From an uncultured Jannaschia sp. (GTDB taxonomy: Bacteria; Pseudomonadota; Alphaproteobacteria; Rhodobacterales; Rhodobacteraceae), in contig NZ_CANLTR010000005.1 of NCBI RefSeq assembly GCF_947494055.1, positions 1-64,000 of the forward strand: a stretch of DNA of 64,000 nucleotides, in the 5' to 3' direction. Both the position numbers and the translations under genes were made by a program. Below, piece by piece: positions 1 through 9,767 of this stretch (positions are counted from its first letter, which is position 1; each line of letters starts with the position of its first letter). The notes beneath the pieces were generated by a model. That model was not told where the DNA came from. It ran no database searches and saw only the letters and a list, made by a program, of their open reading frames with translations.

Positions 1-54
1 ACAGCCGCCGTCCACATTCATCGCTTGACGGGAAAACCCCCGATCAGGCCTATT

Positions 55-340
55 TCAAACCGTTGATGCCTCAGGCGGCCGCTGCGTAACCAAGGCGGAA
101 ATCCACTCAAGAAACGCCCGGAACCTGTTCAGACAAAACGAGCCACCTTTCCAGGCGGCGTCGCCGCCCCGGTCAGCGATGAGCCAGTCAACAGACGGGG
201 TTAGGTTCGCACAGAACCCGGGCATTGACATAGTCTCTGACCTGACCCGCGGTGAGGAAGAGTCCGATTGGACGCCTGACGCTGTCAATGACGGCGTGCA
301 ACTTTGTATTCACTTCGCCCCAAGTGCAGCCGATCATGCG
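55..340 (-). pseudogene. IS5-family transposase remnant
   Basis: Two short minus-strand segments in different frames read like the middle of an IS5-type DDE transposase. One (about 188-337) contains NTKLHAVIDSVRRPIGLFLT followed by AGQVRDY. The other (about 150-192) contains VDWLIADRGGDAAW, which corresponds to the LLADRGYDADW block of the family. The downstream part containing the final catalytic Glu is not recognisable and the frame is broken, so this is a decayed fragment. No terminal inverted repeats could be recognised. Confidence 0.6.
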
Positions 341-489
341 TCCCCGCCCCCTTACTCTTCGCCAAGCTGATCGCCGTGCGGTGACCGTGGCGGTCGCGCT
401 CCCGCCGCGCGGATGGGCAATCTTGTCGTCGAACGGCGTCGGTGCAGCGGAGCTAGTCTCTAGCACGAAGGCGATCTGGCCGGATTCGT

Positions 490-1556
490 AACCGAAGGTG
501 CCGCATGTAATGTTGCCGACGCCTTTCGACGTCAGGGCATCACCGTCGTTATCCGAGTGCTGGGCAGGCGTCAGAAAAGGCGGCGTGCCGTCCTCGAAGC
601 TGGCGTCGTCGGGCTCGGAATCGATGTTGACGACGTGGGCCCATTCTGACCGTGCTGGTCCCACGGAACGCGTCTTAGATCGTGTGCTTGAAGCTCGCTT
701 AGTCGTCGATACTGTCCTCCGGGCTGAAGTAAAATTAGCCCCATCCTCGAAGCTGACGTTCCTGCACGTGACACCGGCCACGGGGGCGAACGAAATCGCG
801 ACGTCCTCAGGCCCGCTGTCGTTGCCCAGAAGCGTTGCCGATCAATCACCGCCATCTGGCCGCCGGCGATTACGAGGCCCGCGTCGTCCATCGCCACCGG
901 ATCGGCTTTGGCGACGGCTTTCTGCACGATCGACACGTTGGGGAAGCGGCATGTGGCGGTGCTGCCGGCTCGTTGCGTTCATGAAGACGACGTGGGCAAG
1001 GGTCTGGCCGGCCCAGTCGCCGGGTGCGATCTCGATCGTGTCCGCGCAGTCGGCGCTCTGGTATCTTGAGTAGCCTGCTCGGCATAGGCTGACCAAACTT
1101 ACGTGCTTGCGAACTGTAACAGGACCCGATTCGCCGTCGAGCCGTAGAAGTTGCCGGTATCGAAGCGATGCTCATGATCTTGCCGATTTGTCCCACACCG
1201 AAGGTGAAGCGCAGGACGGTGTCGGTACCGACCGTGAGCGGCTCGCGCAGCGAAAGCTTCCTCCATTTGGTTCCGGACGGCTCGAGCGACGCCCTGCCAT
1301 CGACGACGGTGGCGCGGTTCGTGTCGACGAGGTCGTAGTTGAAGCGCGTCATCCCGGCGAAGCCCGCTGCCGGGGTGAAAGCCACCACGTCGCCCGACAG
1401 CGCGACGCTACCTCCCGCTGCGTCGGGGTCCGATACCACAACGATCGTCAGCGAGTCGCGGTCGGGATTGCCGTCATTGGCCAGATGCTCGGCCGCGCCG
1501 ATGGTAAGCGGTGTGTCCAAAGCGGCCCACTGCATGTCGTTGACCGGCCCATGCAA
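490..1556 (-). pseudogene. Broken cadherin-like/Ca-binding surface protein gene
   Basis: The minus strand encodes, around 1240-1556, a stretch with the cadherin-like tandem-repeat signature (AEHLANDGNPDRDSLTIVVV, then VVAFTPAAGFAGMTRFNYDL). This is typical of large RTX-like or VCBS-type secreted proteins. The likely continuation appears in other frames further down: DTIEIAPGDWAGQTLAHVVF near 1000-1060, ADPVAMDDAGLVIAGGQ near 840-910, and Asp/Gly-rich text near 490-650. At least two frameshifts are needed to join these, so it is a decaying gene next to an IS remnant. Family membership is inferred from repeat style only. Confidence 0.5.
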
Positions 1557-2028
1557 TCAAATCCCCGCCATTTTCACCCTCCGTGATCCGCACGCCAGAG
1601 ACGACCGTGTTGGTTAAGGCGTTCCAGCCGTCTTACCGGACGGAACAACCGGGAACGGCTTAGCTGATAGCTGCCTTTCCTTAGCAAGTATGAAGGACTG
1701 CCGCAGCATCTAGCCGATGCCGCCCGCGTCGTTCCGAAATGTCATTCTGTACCTGTCAGGGAAGTTTGCGTTCCCATACATCGTGCCTTTGTTCCAGATT
1801 TGGGGGACTAATGTCCGGCAGTATCGAAGCTGACGACACCGAGCAACGAAATGTCAGTCGCCCTGATCTCCTCTGAGCTTAATCCGCATCTACAACGTTC
1901 AGCGGAAGAACGATGGAACGTTATAGAAAAGCTAGCGGGATTGAAGCCCTGCGGTGGAGACGGCGAGAGCGGTTAAACTATCGGCAAATCAAGCCTTCGC
2001 ATTGTACACATTCTCCGCCGTCCGCGAC
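1557..2028. other. Intergenic stretch, nothing recognised
   Basis: No reading frame with coding character, RNA gene or convincing signal was found. Base composition is lower in GC than the pet operon that follows, consistent with the decayed region to its left. Confidence 0.5.
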
Positions 2029-2547
2029 CTATTGCGGCGGACGCGCGGTGAAGATCGGGTGCTTCCGGTCCGGTGCGCCGGTGTGAGAACGGACGCCGAG
2101 CGGCGGCGCGTTGCGTGTCGGCAAAATCTTCGACGCCCCGATCCGACCACGCAGGCCGAGCGCGATGGCCGACGGATCCTTAGGCGTTTGTGTGGGCGCG
2201 GGCTGCGATACTCCCTTGAGCTCCGGCTTGGCGGGCGCTGGCCATTCCCGTAGCAAGGCGCGCAACTCGAGAGAAACGTCCGCCTGATCCATGACGGTGC
2301 GGCTCAGGCCCGCTAATGTGACGCCATACAAGCCGATCAGTGCAAATCCCAAGCCAAGCGACACTACGACGATGCGGGCGATCGGACCGTCCGAGGCATC
2401 AACAGCCCCGCTCATGACCGGTGATACGCCGGTCATCGCACCGGCAAGGGCAACAAGCAGACCGACGACGATGACGACCCAACCGAAAACCGAGCAAACA
2501 GCGGCGGTCTTACCGGCGATGGATTGTGATCTGCGCGACTCGTTCAT
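2029..2547 (-). CDS. Hypothetical two-TM membrane protein
   Basis: I do not recognise a family. The protein has two strong hydrophobic segments (VFGWVVIVVGLLVALAGAM near the N-terminus and VVSLGLGFALIGLYGVTLAG about 45 residues later). A polar C-terminal tail of about 90 residues is rich in Pro, Arg and Lys. The chosen start (MNESRRSQ) has GAGGGG just upstream; an in-frame ATG at 2562 has no ribosome site. It lies directly downstream of the petC terminator on the same strand, so it probably has its own promoter or depends on read-through. The low-complexity tail leaves the true C-terminus uncertain. Confidence 0.45.
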   Translation of the reverse strand: MNESRRSQSIAGKTAAVCSVFGWVVIVVGLLVALAGAMTGVSPVMSGAVDASDGPIARIVVVSLGLGFALIGLYGVTLAGLSRTVMDQADVSLELRALLREWPAPAKPELKGVSQPAPTQTPKDPSAIALGLRGRIGASKILPTRNAPPLGVRSHTGAPDRKHPIFTARPPQ

Positions 2548-2600
2548 CGGCCCCTCGGTCATTCTGCCAGAGTATTGCCCGGCCCCTCCCACAAGAAAAG

Positions 2601-2622
2601 ACCGGTCCCGCCGGGGACCGGT
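2601..2622 (-). terminator. Rho-independent terminator of petABC
   Basis: On the minus strand a perfect 9-bp stem (ACCGGTCCC paired with GGGACCGGT, 4-nt loop) is followed by CTTTTCTTG. It starts 26 nt after the petC stop codon and fits an intrinsic terminator for the cytochrome bc1 operon. Confidence 0.8.
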
Positions 2623-2647
2623 CCGAACCGCGCCATCCCTGGGCCGC

Positions 2648-3457
2648 TCAGCTTTTCTTCGGCCCCTTCACGCGCGACCAGATGCGTTTGTTGGTCAAGT
2701 AGAGAAGCACCGAAAGCACACCGAGCAGGACGATGGCCGTCAAGCCCATCTGCTTGCGGGCCGCGAGCTTCGGTTCTGCCGTCCACATCAGGAAGGCGGC
2801 AACGTCCTTCGCGGCGCTGACGGCATCGGTCGGCGCACCGTCGTCGAACGCCACGTAATCATCCCCGAGGGGCGGCGGCATGCTGATCCATCCGCTCGGA
2901 AAGGCGGTGTTCTCGTAAAGGATCGTTCCGGCCTGTTCCCGCTCCTCGCCCGTATAGCTAACGAGGAGGGAGGCGATGTATTCGGGCCCGCCCATGCCGT
3001 TCACGAGCTGGTTGACCCCGAGGTTGTAGGGCCCGTGGAAGCCTGCCCGCGCCTTCGCCATCAGCGACAGGTCGGGTGCGTTCTGCGTGTTGTTCGCAGG
3101 GAAGTTGTCCGTCGGCGTCGCGGGCCGGAAGTCACCGATCGGGTCGGGGTCGTTCAGCGCAGGGTCGTAGACCTCGACGGTCGAAGCATAGGCCTGCACC
3201 TGCGCCTCCGAGTAGCCGAGCGCGCCCTCGTCACCCAACGTCCGGATCGGCACGAACTTCAATCCGTGGCAGGAGGCGCAGACCTCGGTATAGACCTTGA
3301 GCCCGCGCTGGAGCTGGTTCTGGTCGTAGGTCCCGAACAGCCCCTCGAACGAGAACTCGTAATCGGTGATTTCCTGGTGAACCCCCTCCTCGGCCGCGAC
3401 GGTTACCGAGGTCATGAGTGCGAGAGCCGCGAGGGCTTTGGTGCAGGTCGACAGCAT
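2648..3457 (-). CDS. petC: Cytochrome c1 of the bc1 complex
   Basis: Carries electrons from the Rieske centre to soluble or membrane cytochrome c within ubiquinol:cytochrome c oxidoreductase. The 269-aa protein starts with a Sec signal peptide (KALAALALMTSVTVAA) and has the heme c motif CASCH at residues 60-64. A Met in WISMPPPL is the probable axial ligand. A single C-terminal membrane anchor (IVLLGVLSVLLYLTN) precedes a basic tail, as expected for periplasmic cytochrome c1. It is the last gene of petABC, 12 nt after petB, and is followed by an intrinsic terminator. Confidence 0.97.
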   Translation of the reverse strand: MLSTCTKALAALALMTSVTVAAEEGVHQEITDYEFSFEGLFGTYDQNQLQRGLKVYTEVCASCHGLKFVPIRTLGDEGALGYSEAQVQAYASTVEVYDPALNDPDPIGDFRPATPTDNFPANNTQNAPDLSLMAKARAGFHGPYNLGVNQLVNGMGGPEYIASLLVSYTGEEREQAGTILYENTAFPSGWISMPPPLGDDYVAFDDGAPTDAVSAAKDVAAFLMWTAEPKLAARKQMGLTAIVLLGVLSVLLYLTNKRIWSRVKGPKKS

Positions 3458-3469
3458 TTGTCCCTCTCC

Positions 3470-4831
3470 TTATTCAGCCGGGCTGGCGGATTTCTCGCCC
3501 GGCAGGCGCATGCCGGTCGCATCGCCCGCCTCGCCGTAATGGCTGGCGAAGTCGTCCTCGATGGTCCGGGGCCGTGCGGTCGGCTTCTCGATCACGCCGA
3601 GCAGCGGCAGGATCACGAGGAAGTAAGCGAACCAGTAGGCCGAGGCAATCAGCGAGATCGAGGCCCACGGCTCCTCCGCCGGCATCGAGCCAAGCCACAT
3701 CAGCAGGAAGAAGTCGACGACCAGCAGCCAGAACCACCACTTGAACATCGGGCGGTACCGGCCCGAACGGACCGACGACGTGTCGAGCCAGGGCGCCAGC
3801 GCCATCGCCACGATCGCACCGAACATCGCGAGCACGCCGAAGAACTTGGCGTCGACGATGCCGCCCGTCAGCCAGTTGGCCGCGATCACGACCCAGACGT
3901 CGCCGGTGAAGGCGCGAAGGATCGCGTAGAACGGCAGGAAATACCATTCCGGCACGATGTGCGCCGGCGTCGCGAGGGCGTTCGCCTCGATGTAGTTGTC
4001 CGGGTGGCCGAGATAGTTCGGCATGAACCCGACTATCGCGAAGAAGACGAGCAGGATCACGGCCAGCGCGAAGAAGTCCTTGATGACGAAATACGGCCAG
4101 AACGGCAGCGTGTCGCGCGCGGCCTCCTCCTTGGAGGTGCGGCGCACCTCGACCCCGGTCGGGTTGTTGTTGCCGGTCGAGTGGAACGACCAGATATGCA
4201 CAACCGTCAGACCGAGGATCAGGAACGGCATCAGGTAGTGCAGCGAGAAGAAGCGGTTGAGCGTCGCGTTGTCCACCGCCGGCCCGCCGAGCAGCCAAGC
4301 CTGGATCGACTCGCCGACCCACGGCACCGCGCCGAACAGGCCGGTGATCACGGTCGCGCCCCAGAACGACATCTGACCCCAGGGCAGGACGTAGCCCATG
4401 AACGCCGTGCCCATCATCAGCAGGTAGATGACGATGCCGATGATCCACGTGATCTCCCGCGGCGTCTTGTAGGACCCGTAGTAGAGGTTGCGGAAGATAT
4501 GCGCGTAGACCGCGACGAAGAACAGCGACGCGCCGTTCGCATGCACGTAGCGCAGCGCCCAGCCGCCGTTCACGTTACGCATGATGTGCTCGACGCTCGC
4601 GAAAGCGTAGTCGACATGCGGCGTGTAATGCATGACCAGCACGATGCCAGTGATGATCTGCAGCACCAGCGTGAAGGTCAGGATGATGCCCCAGATCCAC
4701 ATCCAGTTGAGGTTCTTGGGCGTCGGGATGTAGAGCGTGTCGTAGATCAGGCTCAGGATCGGGATACGCCTGTGAACCCAGCGCTCGGCGCCGGAGTTCG
4801 GTTCGTAGTGGTCGTGCGGAATGCCAGCCAT
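3470..4831 (-). CDS. petB: Cytochrome b of the bc1 complex
   Basis: Membrane core of complex III, carrying hemes bL and bH and the quinol oxidation and quinone reduction sites. The 453-aa protein has the expected hydrophobic segments, His ligands in helix B (RYVHANGAS) and helix D, and the Qo-site PEWY motif in [14 protein letters not shown]. The length matches alphaproteobacterial cytochrome b, including the C-terminal extension beyond the mitochondrial form. It sits between petA and petC with 12-nt gaps on each side and is surely co-transcribed with them. Confidence 0.98.
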   Translation of the reverse strand: MAGIPHDHYEPNSGAERWVHRRIPILSLIYDTLYIPTPKNLNWMWIWGIILTFTLVLQIITGIVLVMHYTPHVDYAFASVEHIMRNVNGGWALRYVHANGASLFFVAVYAHIFRNLYYGSYKTPREITWIIGIVIYLLMMGTAFMGYVLPWGQMSFWGATVITGLFGAVPWVGESIQAWLLGGPAVDNATLNRFFSLHYLMPFLILGLTVVHIWSFHSTGNNNPTGVEVRRTSKEEAARDTLPFWPYFVIKDFFALAVILLVFFAIVGFMPNYLGHPDNYIEANALATPAHIVPEWYFLPFYAILRAFTGDVWVVIAANWLTGGIVDAKFFGVLAMFGAIVAMALAPWLDTSSVRSGRYRPMFKWWFWLLVVDFFLLMWLGSMPAEEPWASISLIASAYWFAYFLVILPLLGVIEKPTARPRTIEDDFASHYGEAGDATGMRLPGEKSASPAE

Positions 4832-4843
4832 GTCGGTGCCTCC

Positions 4844-5431
4844 TCAGCCCAGCCTGATGTTCGTTTCGGATGTAAACTCCGCCAGCGGAACCGGAAGGTT
4901 CCGCGGCGCGGGGCCGCGGCGGATGCGGCCCGCGGTGTCGTAGTGCGAGCCGTGGCATGGGCAGAACCAACCGCCGAAATCGCCGGCATCGCCGAGCGGC
5001 ACGCAACCCAAGTGGGTGCAGACGCCGATCATCACGAGCCATTCACCGCTCGCCGGGGCGGAATCGTCGTCGTTGAAGCCGGCCAGCACGCGGTTGTCGT
5101 CCGTCGCAGGGGAGCCCGCCTCAATATTGGCGTTCTCGGCGTTCGGATCGGGCAGCGCGGAGATGTCGACCTCGCGGGCGGCCGTGATCTCCTCCTCGGT
5201 GCGGCGGCGGATGAAGACCGGCTTGCCCAGCCACTTCACCGTGAGCTGCGTGCCCGGCTCCACGCCCGCGACGTCGACGTCGATCGAGGCCAGCGCCTGC
5301 ACGTCGGCGGAGGGGTTCATCTGGTTGACCAGCGGCCAGACGGCGGCCCCGGTCGCAACGAGTCCGGCGGCGCCAGTGGCGTAGTACAGGAAATCGCGGC
5401 GGGTGCCCGCGTGATCGTCGGCATGTGACAC
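4844..5431 (-). CDS. petA: Rieske iron-sulfur subunit of the bc1 complex
   Basis: Binds the [2Fe-2S] cluster that takes the first electron from ubiquinol. The cluster ligand boxes CTHLGC and CPCHGS are both present in the C-terminal half. The N-terminus carries a twin-arginine signal anchor ([20 protein letters not shown]), as Rieske proteins are Tat-exported and stay membrane bound. I chose the GTG at 5429-5431 because it has GGGAG 8 nt upstream and gives the usual length of 195 aa. The longer open frame up to 5740 has no coding character. First gene of petABC; its promoter must lie in 5432-5585. Confidence 0.95.
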   Translation of the reverse strand: MSHADDHAGTRRDFLYYATGAAGLVATGAAVWPLVNQMNPSADVQALASIDVDVAGVEPGTQLTVKWLGKPVFIRRRTEEEITAAREVDISALPDPNAENANIEAGSPATDDNRVLAGFNDDDSAPASGEWLVMIGVCTHLGCVPLGDAGDFGGWFCPCHGSHYDTAGRIRRGPAPRNLPVPLAEFTSETNIRLG

Positions 5432-5585
5432 GAAGCCATCTCCCGGTCTGGTGTCGGTCCGGATGGAACCGATCGTCAAAACACTGCGTCGGGACGTGGA
5501 GTCACCTCCCGCCCGCGTTCCGTCTCCCATAGCGCAAGGTCGGGGCGGAGTTCCAGCGGACAAACGCGCGCATCTTCGTGTATTG

Positions 5586-6023
5586 TCAGCCTGTATCCCC
5601 GAGGTCGCGGTCCATGTCGCGGTGCGGGATGCCCGCATCGTCGTAGATCGGCCCGCGCGCGACGAAACCCAGCCGCGTGTAGAAACCGATCGCCTCCGTC
5701 TGCGCGCCGAGCGTGGCACGCCGGAACCCTCGTTCCGCAAGCGCCGCCATCACGTGCCGCATGAGCGCCGCGCCGAGCCCGGTGCCCCGCGCCCGGCGCA
5801 GGACGGCCACGCGCTGGATTTTCGCCACGTCTCCCCTCGGCAGGACGCGCAGCGTGGCGACCGGCCCCTCGCCATCCGTTGCGAGCCAATGCAGGCAGTC
5901 GCCGTCCCGGCCGTCCACCTCGTCCGGCCGCGAAACGCCCTGCTCCTCGATGAACACCTCCGCCCGGATGGCGAGCGGCGCGGCGAGGTCGGTGACCTCG
6001 GCGATCGTCACCACCTCGGTCAA
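5586..6023 (-). CDS. GNAT-family N-acetyltransferase
   Basis: A 145-aa acetyl-CoA-dependent acyltransferase of the small GNAT type related to ElaA/YjcF-like proteins. The fold signature is visible as VFIEEQGV at the N-terminus, then [20 protein letters not shown] (acetyl-CoA binding loop R-x-x-G-x-G) and IGFYTRLGF near the end. Substrate is unknown. There is no in-frame ATG at the N-terminus. A TTG at 6021-6023 overlaps the GST stop as TTGA, suggesting translational coupling, and a GTG at 6012-6014 is the alternative. It is co-transcribed with the upstream glutathione S-transferase. Confidence 0.85.
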   Translation of the reverse strand: MTEVVTIAEVTDLAAPLAIRAEVFIEEQGVSRPDEVDGRDGDCLHWLATDGEGPVATLRVLPRGDVAKIQRVAVLRRARGTGLGAALMRHVMAALAERGFRRATLGAQTEAIGFYTRLGFVARGPIYDDAGIPHRDMDRDLGDTG

Positions 6024-6619
6024 TCGGGCTTCGTCGCCTGCATCGCGTCGCGCGCGGCGAAGCGCGCCTCCCAGGCGGCGAGCGTCGGACGCCCCTCGCG
6101 CCAGGCCCGGTCGCCAAGCCGGAAATCCAGATAGCCAAGCGCGCATCCGACGGAGATCTGCGCCATGTTGAGCGGCCCTTCCAGAAGCGGCATCGATCGG
6201 TGCTCCAGCGCGTCGAGCGAGCGGGCGATCTTTGCCCATTGCGCCTCGAACCAGTCCGGCCACCAGAGGGTCTCCGGCCGCAGGCGCTTCTCGTAGATGA
6301 TCGCGAGCGCCGCCTCCATGATCGCGTCGGCATTGGCCTCGAGGGCCAGCACGTCCCAGAGCCGCGCCTCCGGGTAGAGCTTCGCGCCCGCCCGGTGGTC
6401 GAGGAACCGGCAGATCACGCGGCTGTCGTAGATCGCGGGCCCGTCGTCGCGCACGAGGACGGGGATCTTGCCCGACGGGTTCGCCGCGTTCAGCACGGCC
6501 TCGCCGCCCATCGGACTCGAGGTGACGGCGCGGACCTCGATATCGGTCTGCTTCGTCTCGAGCAGGACCACGCGGACCTTCCGGACGAAGGGCGAGGCGG
6601 GGGAGGAGAGGATGTGCAT
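6020..6619 (-). CDS. Glutathione S-transferase family protein
   Basis: A 199-aa cytosolic GST. The N-terminal thioredoxin-like domain has the usual start (MHILSSPASPFVRKVRVVLL) and the cis-Pro/glutathione-binding block NPSGKIPVLV, then DSRVICRFLDH. The C-terminal all-helical domain covers roughly residues 85-199. The start was placed at the ATG opening this conserved N-terminus rather than at the upstream Arg-rich extension. It overlaps the following GNAT gene by 4 nt. The substrate is not predictable; these are usually detoxification enzymes. Confidence 0.9.
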   Translation of the reverse strand: MHILSSPASPFVRKVRVVLLETKQTDIEVRAVTSSPMGGEAVLNAANPSGKIPVLVRDDGPAIYDSRVICRFLDHRAGAKLYPEARLWDVLALEANADAIMEAALAIIYEKRLRPETLWWPDWFEAQWAKIARSLDALEHRSMPLLEGPLNMAQISVGCALGYLDFRLGDRAWREGRPTLAAWEARFAARDAMQATKPD

Positions 6620-6700
6620 GCGCGGACTCCGGTCGCTTGGCCGGCGGAGCCTAGCGCCGGGGCGAAAGCGGTCCAAGGTGCAATCCGCGTCCGGACCGCC

Positions 6701-7951
6701 TCAGGCCCTCACCGTCAGGGACCGGCCCGCGATGCCGGTGATCCGCGCGGGGACGATCGCGCCGACCGGCTGATCCGCGTCGAAGGTGACTTCGGCGAAT
6801 TGCGCCGTGCGGCCCATGCGGGAGGATTCCATCAGGACGGCGTGGTCGCGTCCGACCTGTTCGGCCAGATGCTTCTCGACGGCGGCCTCCCCCGCCGCGC
6901 GCAGCCGCGCCGCGCGCGCCCGGATCGTCGTTCCGTCGACGGCCGGCATCCGCGCCGCGGGCGTGCCGGCGCGCGGCGAATAGGGGAAGACGTGCAGCCA
7001 GGTCAGATCGCATTCCTCCACGAGCCGCAACGAATCCGCGAACTGCGCCTCGCTTTCGGTCGGGAAGCCCGCGATGATGTCGGCGCCGAAGGTCATGTCG
7101 GGCCGCAGCCGCCGCGCCGCCTCCACGAAGCGGATCGCGTCGCCGCGCAGGTGCCGGCGCTTCATCCGCTTCAGGATCAGGTCCGACCCGTGCTGGAGCG
7201 AGAGGTGGAGATGCGGCATCAGCCGTTCTTCCTCCGCGATTGCCCGCAACAGCGCCGCGTCCACCTCGATCGAGTCGATGGAGCTGATGCGCAGACGCGG
7301 CAGGTCCGGCACCAGCCGCAGGATGCGCAGGACGAGATCGCCCAGCCCGGGCCGTCCCGGCAGGTCCGCGCCCCAGGAGGTCAGGTCCACCCCGGTCAGG
7401 ACCACCTCGTTGAACCCCCGCCCCGTCAGCCGCCGGATTTGCTCGACCACGACGCCGGCGGGCACCGAGCGGCTGTTCCCGCGCCCGTAGGGAATGATGC
7501 AGAAGGTGCAGCGGTGGTCGCAGCCGTTCTGGACCTGCACATAGGCGCGGGAGCGCGTGCCGAACCCGTCGATCAGGTGCCCGGCCGTCTCCGTCACCGA
7601 CATGATGTCGTCGACCTGCACCGGCTCGGTTCCGCCGGTGGCGAGGCCGGCCCAAGTCTCCGCCCGCATCTTCTCGGCGTTGCCCACCACCGCGTCCACC
7701 TCGTCCATCGCGGCGAAGCCGTCGGGGTCGGTCTGCGCGGCGCAGCCGGTCACGACGATACGCGCGTCCGGATGGTCGCGGCGCAGGCGGCGGATGTCCT
7801 GCCGCCCCTTGCGCACCGCCTCGGCGGTCACGGCGCAGGTGTTCACGATCACCACGTCCTCGAGCCCGGCGCCCGTGGCCAGCTCGCGCATCGCCTCCGC
7901 CTCGTAGGCGTTCAGACGGCAGCCGTGGTTCGACAGGATCGGCGCGCTCAT
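6701..7951 (-). CDS. mtaB: tRNA N6-threonylcarbamoyladenosine methylthiotransferase
   Basis: Radical-SAM enzyme that adds a methylthio group to t6A37 of tRNAs decoding ANN codons. The N-terminal UPF0004 domain supplies cysteines in NHGCRLN, NTCAVT and TGCAAQ for one [4Fe-4S] cluster. The radical-SAM motif is CDHRCTFC, followed by IIPYGRG. A TRAM-like RNA-binding domain ends the 416-aa protein. MtaB is favoured over MiaB because of the shorter N-terminus and the GCRLN signature. Its ATG overlaps the dapF stop as ATGA, a coupling common for dapF-mtaB in this group. Confidence 0.95.
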   Translation of the reverse strand: MSAPILSNHGCRLNAYEAEAMRELATGAGLEDVVIVNTCAVTAEAVRKGRQDIRRLRRDHPDARIVVTGCAAQTDPDGFAAMDEVDAVVGNAEKMRAETWAGLATGGTEPVQVDDIMSVTETAGHLIDGFGTRSRAYVQVQNGCDHRCTFCIIPYGRGNSRSVPAGVVVEQIRRLTGRGFNEVVLTGVDLTSWGADLPGRPGLGDLVLRILRLVPDLPRLRISSIDSIEVDAALLRAIAEEERLMPHLHLSLQHGSDLILKRMKRRHLRGDAIRFVEAARRLRPDMTFGADIIAGFPTESEAQFADSLRLVEECDLTWLHVFPYSPRAGTPAARMPAVDGTTIRARAARLRAAGEAAVEKHLAEQVGRDHAVLMESSRMGRTAQFAEVTFDADQPVGAIVPARITGIAGRSLTVRA

Positions 7952-8769
7952 GCCGCGCCCCGCGGCCAGACGCCGTCGAAGACATGCGCGGTCGGCCCCG
8001 TCATCCAGACGCCGTCCTCGCGCCAGTCGACATGGATCGTCCCGCCGTCGAGATCGATCCGCACGGCCCGCCCGGTCAGCCCCCGCCGCGCGGCGGCCAC
8101 CGCCACGGCGCAGGAGGAGGAGCCGGAGGCGAGCGTCGGTCCCACGCCACGCTCCCAGACCCGCATCCGCAGGTGGTCGGGCGCGATGCGATGCACGACC
8201 TGCACGTTGGTGCCCTCGGGGAACAGCGCGTTCCGCTCGAACGCGCCGTAGGCGGCGAGGTCGGCCGCCTCGGCATCGTCGACGAAAAAGGTGCAGTGCG
8301 GGTTGCCCATCCCGGTCGCGACCGGATCGCCGTCGAGCGGCAGGTGCAGAAGGTCGACCTCGCGGGCCAGCGGCACCGCGCACCAGTCGAGGATCGGCGC
8401 CCCCATGTTCACCGCCGTCAGCCCCTCCCCGCGCGCCTCGGCGCGAAGCAGGCCGCGTTCCGTCCGGATCGTGAGCGCATCCGTCCCGCGCCGCGCCATC
8501 TCCCGGGCCGCGACGCAGCGGGTCGCGTTGCCGCAGGCGCCGGCGGTGCTCCCGTCCGCGTTCCAGAACACCAGCGCGAGATCCGCCTCCGCGTCGTCCC
8601 GGATCACCGCGAGCTGGTCGAAGCCTACGCCGAGATGCCGGTCGCCCATCGCCCGTGCCAGCGCGGCATCGACGGCGGGACCGGTCGCGCGCTCGTCCAC
8701 CACGACGAAATCGTTGCCGAGGCCGTGCATCTTCATGAACGGCAGGCCGTCTGCAGGGGTCCAGGTCAT
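7948..8769 (-). CDS. dapF: Diaminopimelate epimerase
   Basis: Converts LL-diaminopimelate to meso-diaminopimelate for lysine and peptidoglycan synthesis, using two cysteines and no cofactor. Both active-site blocks are visible: ACGNATRC for the first Cys and [12 protein letters not shown] for the second. The N-terminus [15 protein letters not shown] is diagnostic and the 273-aa length is normal. It is the first gene of a two-gene unit with mtaB (ATGA overlap) and is divergent from the tRNA-Lys gene. Confidence 0.97.
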   Translation of the reverse strand: MTWTPADGLPFMKMHGLGNDFVVVDERATGPAVDAALARAMGDRHLGVGFDQLAVIRDDAEADLALVFWNADGSTAGACGNATRCVAAREMARRGTDALTIRTERGLLRAEARGEGLTAVNMGAPILDWCAVPLAREVDLLHLPLDGDPVATGMGNPHCTFFVDDAEAADLAAYGAFERNALFPEGTNVQVVHRIAPDHLRMRVWERGVGPTLASGSSSCAVAVAAARRGLTGRAVRIDLDGGTIHVDWREDGVWMTGPTAHVFDGVWPRGAA

Positions 8770-8813
8770 GCGCGCGCAGATACGCGCGGCGTCGCGATTT
8801 TGAAAGGGCCCGC

Positions 8814-8841
8814 TTGACGGGCCGAGACCCCCCGTTTAGGA
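8814..8841 (+). promoter_or_regulatory. Candidate promoter of tRNA-Lys
   Basis: TTGACG lies at 8814-8819 and a weak -10-like block (TTTAGG or TTAGGA) at about 8835-8841, ending 12 nt before the mature tRNA. The -35 is good and the -10 is poor, so this is tentative. Confidence 0.35.
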
Positions 8842-8852
8842 GCCGCCTCGGA

Positions 8853-8928
8853 GAGCCGGTAGCTCAGTTGGTAGAGCAACTGACTTTTAATCAGTAGGTC
8901 CAGGGTTCGAGCCCCTGCCGGCTCACCA
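8853..8928 (+). tRNA. tRNA-Lys (UUU)
   Basis: A complete cloverleaf with acceptor arms GAGCCGG/CCGGCTC and D-loop AGCTCAGTTGGTAGAGC. The anticodon loop CTTTTAA gives anticodon TTT. The T-arm is GGTTCGAGCCC and CCA is genomically encoded at 8926-8928. Nothing suggests a mobile element inserted at its 3' end. Confidence 0.97.
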
Positions 8929-9125
8929 CCTTACCTTCAAAAGCGTCAGAAGCTCCGTCTTCCTGTCAGGGAAATCGACTTTCCCGGGGGCGTCACGAAA
9001 GCGGCCTTCGATTGCGCCGTCGTTGGGCATCGGCATAGCTCACGACCCTTCTACGCCCATCTTCGAAGATCGCGACGGCCGAAGCGGAGTTGCAGATGCT
9101 CGGGAAGGCGGACAAGGATCGAGCG

Positions 9126-9569
9126 ATGTCGATCCGGATCGCCACCATCGCGGATATCGAGGCGTGGGCCGGCCTGCGTGCCGAGCTCTGGACGGATACG
9201 TCGCGCGAGGAACATCTGGACGAGATCGCGGCGATGCTCGCCGGACCCGGCGGGTTCTGCATCGGCGTCCTGGAGGAAGATGGGTCTGGTCTCCGCGCCT
9301 TCGCAGAGGCCGCCTTGCGCCACGACCACGTGAACGGATGCGAAACGACGCCGGTCGCCTTTCTCGAAGGCGTCTTCGTGCGCGCGGAGCACCGCGGCCG
9401 CGGCATCGGAAGCCGGTTGGTGCGGGCGGTTCGATCCTGGGCGCATGAGAGCGGATGCTCGGAACTCGGATCGGACGCCGATCTCGCGAACACCGCGAGC
9501 CACGCCTTCCATGCGGCCGCAGGTTTCGAGGAGACGCAACGCGTCGTCTTCTATCGCCTGCGCCTGTAG
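9126..9569 (+). CDS. Aminoglycoside 6'-N-acetyltransferase-like GNAT protein
   Basis: A 147-aa GNAT protein whose sequence follows the AAC(6')-Iy/-Iz type. It has an N-terminal RIATIADIEAWAGLRAELW, the block HDHVNGCETTPVAFLEGVFV, acetyl-CoA loop RGRGIGSRLV, and a terminal FEETQRVVFYRLRL. In characterised relatives this fold acetylates the 6'-amino group of aminoglycosides; here the activity is only inferred. The start is the ATG with AAGGA 7 nt upstream, not the in-frame codon at 9090. It stands alone between tRNA-Lys and the convergent lytic transglycosylase gene. Confidence 0.8.
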   Translation: MSIRIATIADIEAWAGLRAELWTDTSREEHLDEIAAMLAGPGGFCIGVLEEDGSGLRAFAEAALRHDHVNGCETTPVAFLEGVFVRAEHRGRGIGSRLVRAVRSWAHESGCSELGSDADLANTASHAFHAAAGFEETQRVVFYRLRL

Positions 9570-9767
9570 GTCGGTTTACGCATTGCCCCGGGGCTTTGGC
9601 AGATCGCATCAAGTCAATCACGGGCTCCGCGTTGACCCTCGCCGCGCTTGTCCCGAACGCATTCTTCGTACGAAAGGTCTCCGCCTCAAAGGCGGGACGA
9701 CGTGATCCGATTCAACCGGAATACGCCGCCGCCGCAAGGAGCCTCACGCCGAATGCTGCCAAACGCT

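Noticed and set aside
2291-5428. Very long plus-strand open frame (over 1000 codons) opposite petABC
   Set aside because: It is a GC-driven mirror frame of the pet genes, rich in Arg, His, Asp and Val without any domain, while the minus strand encodes three textbook subunits.
6200-8251. Long plus-strand open frame opposite the GST, mtaB and dapF genes
   Set aside because: Same mirror-frame composition; the opposite strand carries intact enzymes with all catalytic motifs.
1752-8973. The 12-mer CCTGTCAGGGAA occurs at 1752-1763 and at 8962-8973
   Set aside because: Considered as insertion-sequence ends, but no longer similarity, inverted partner or target duplication is visible around either copy.
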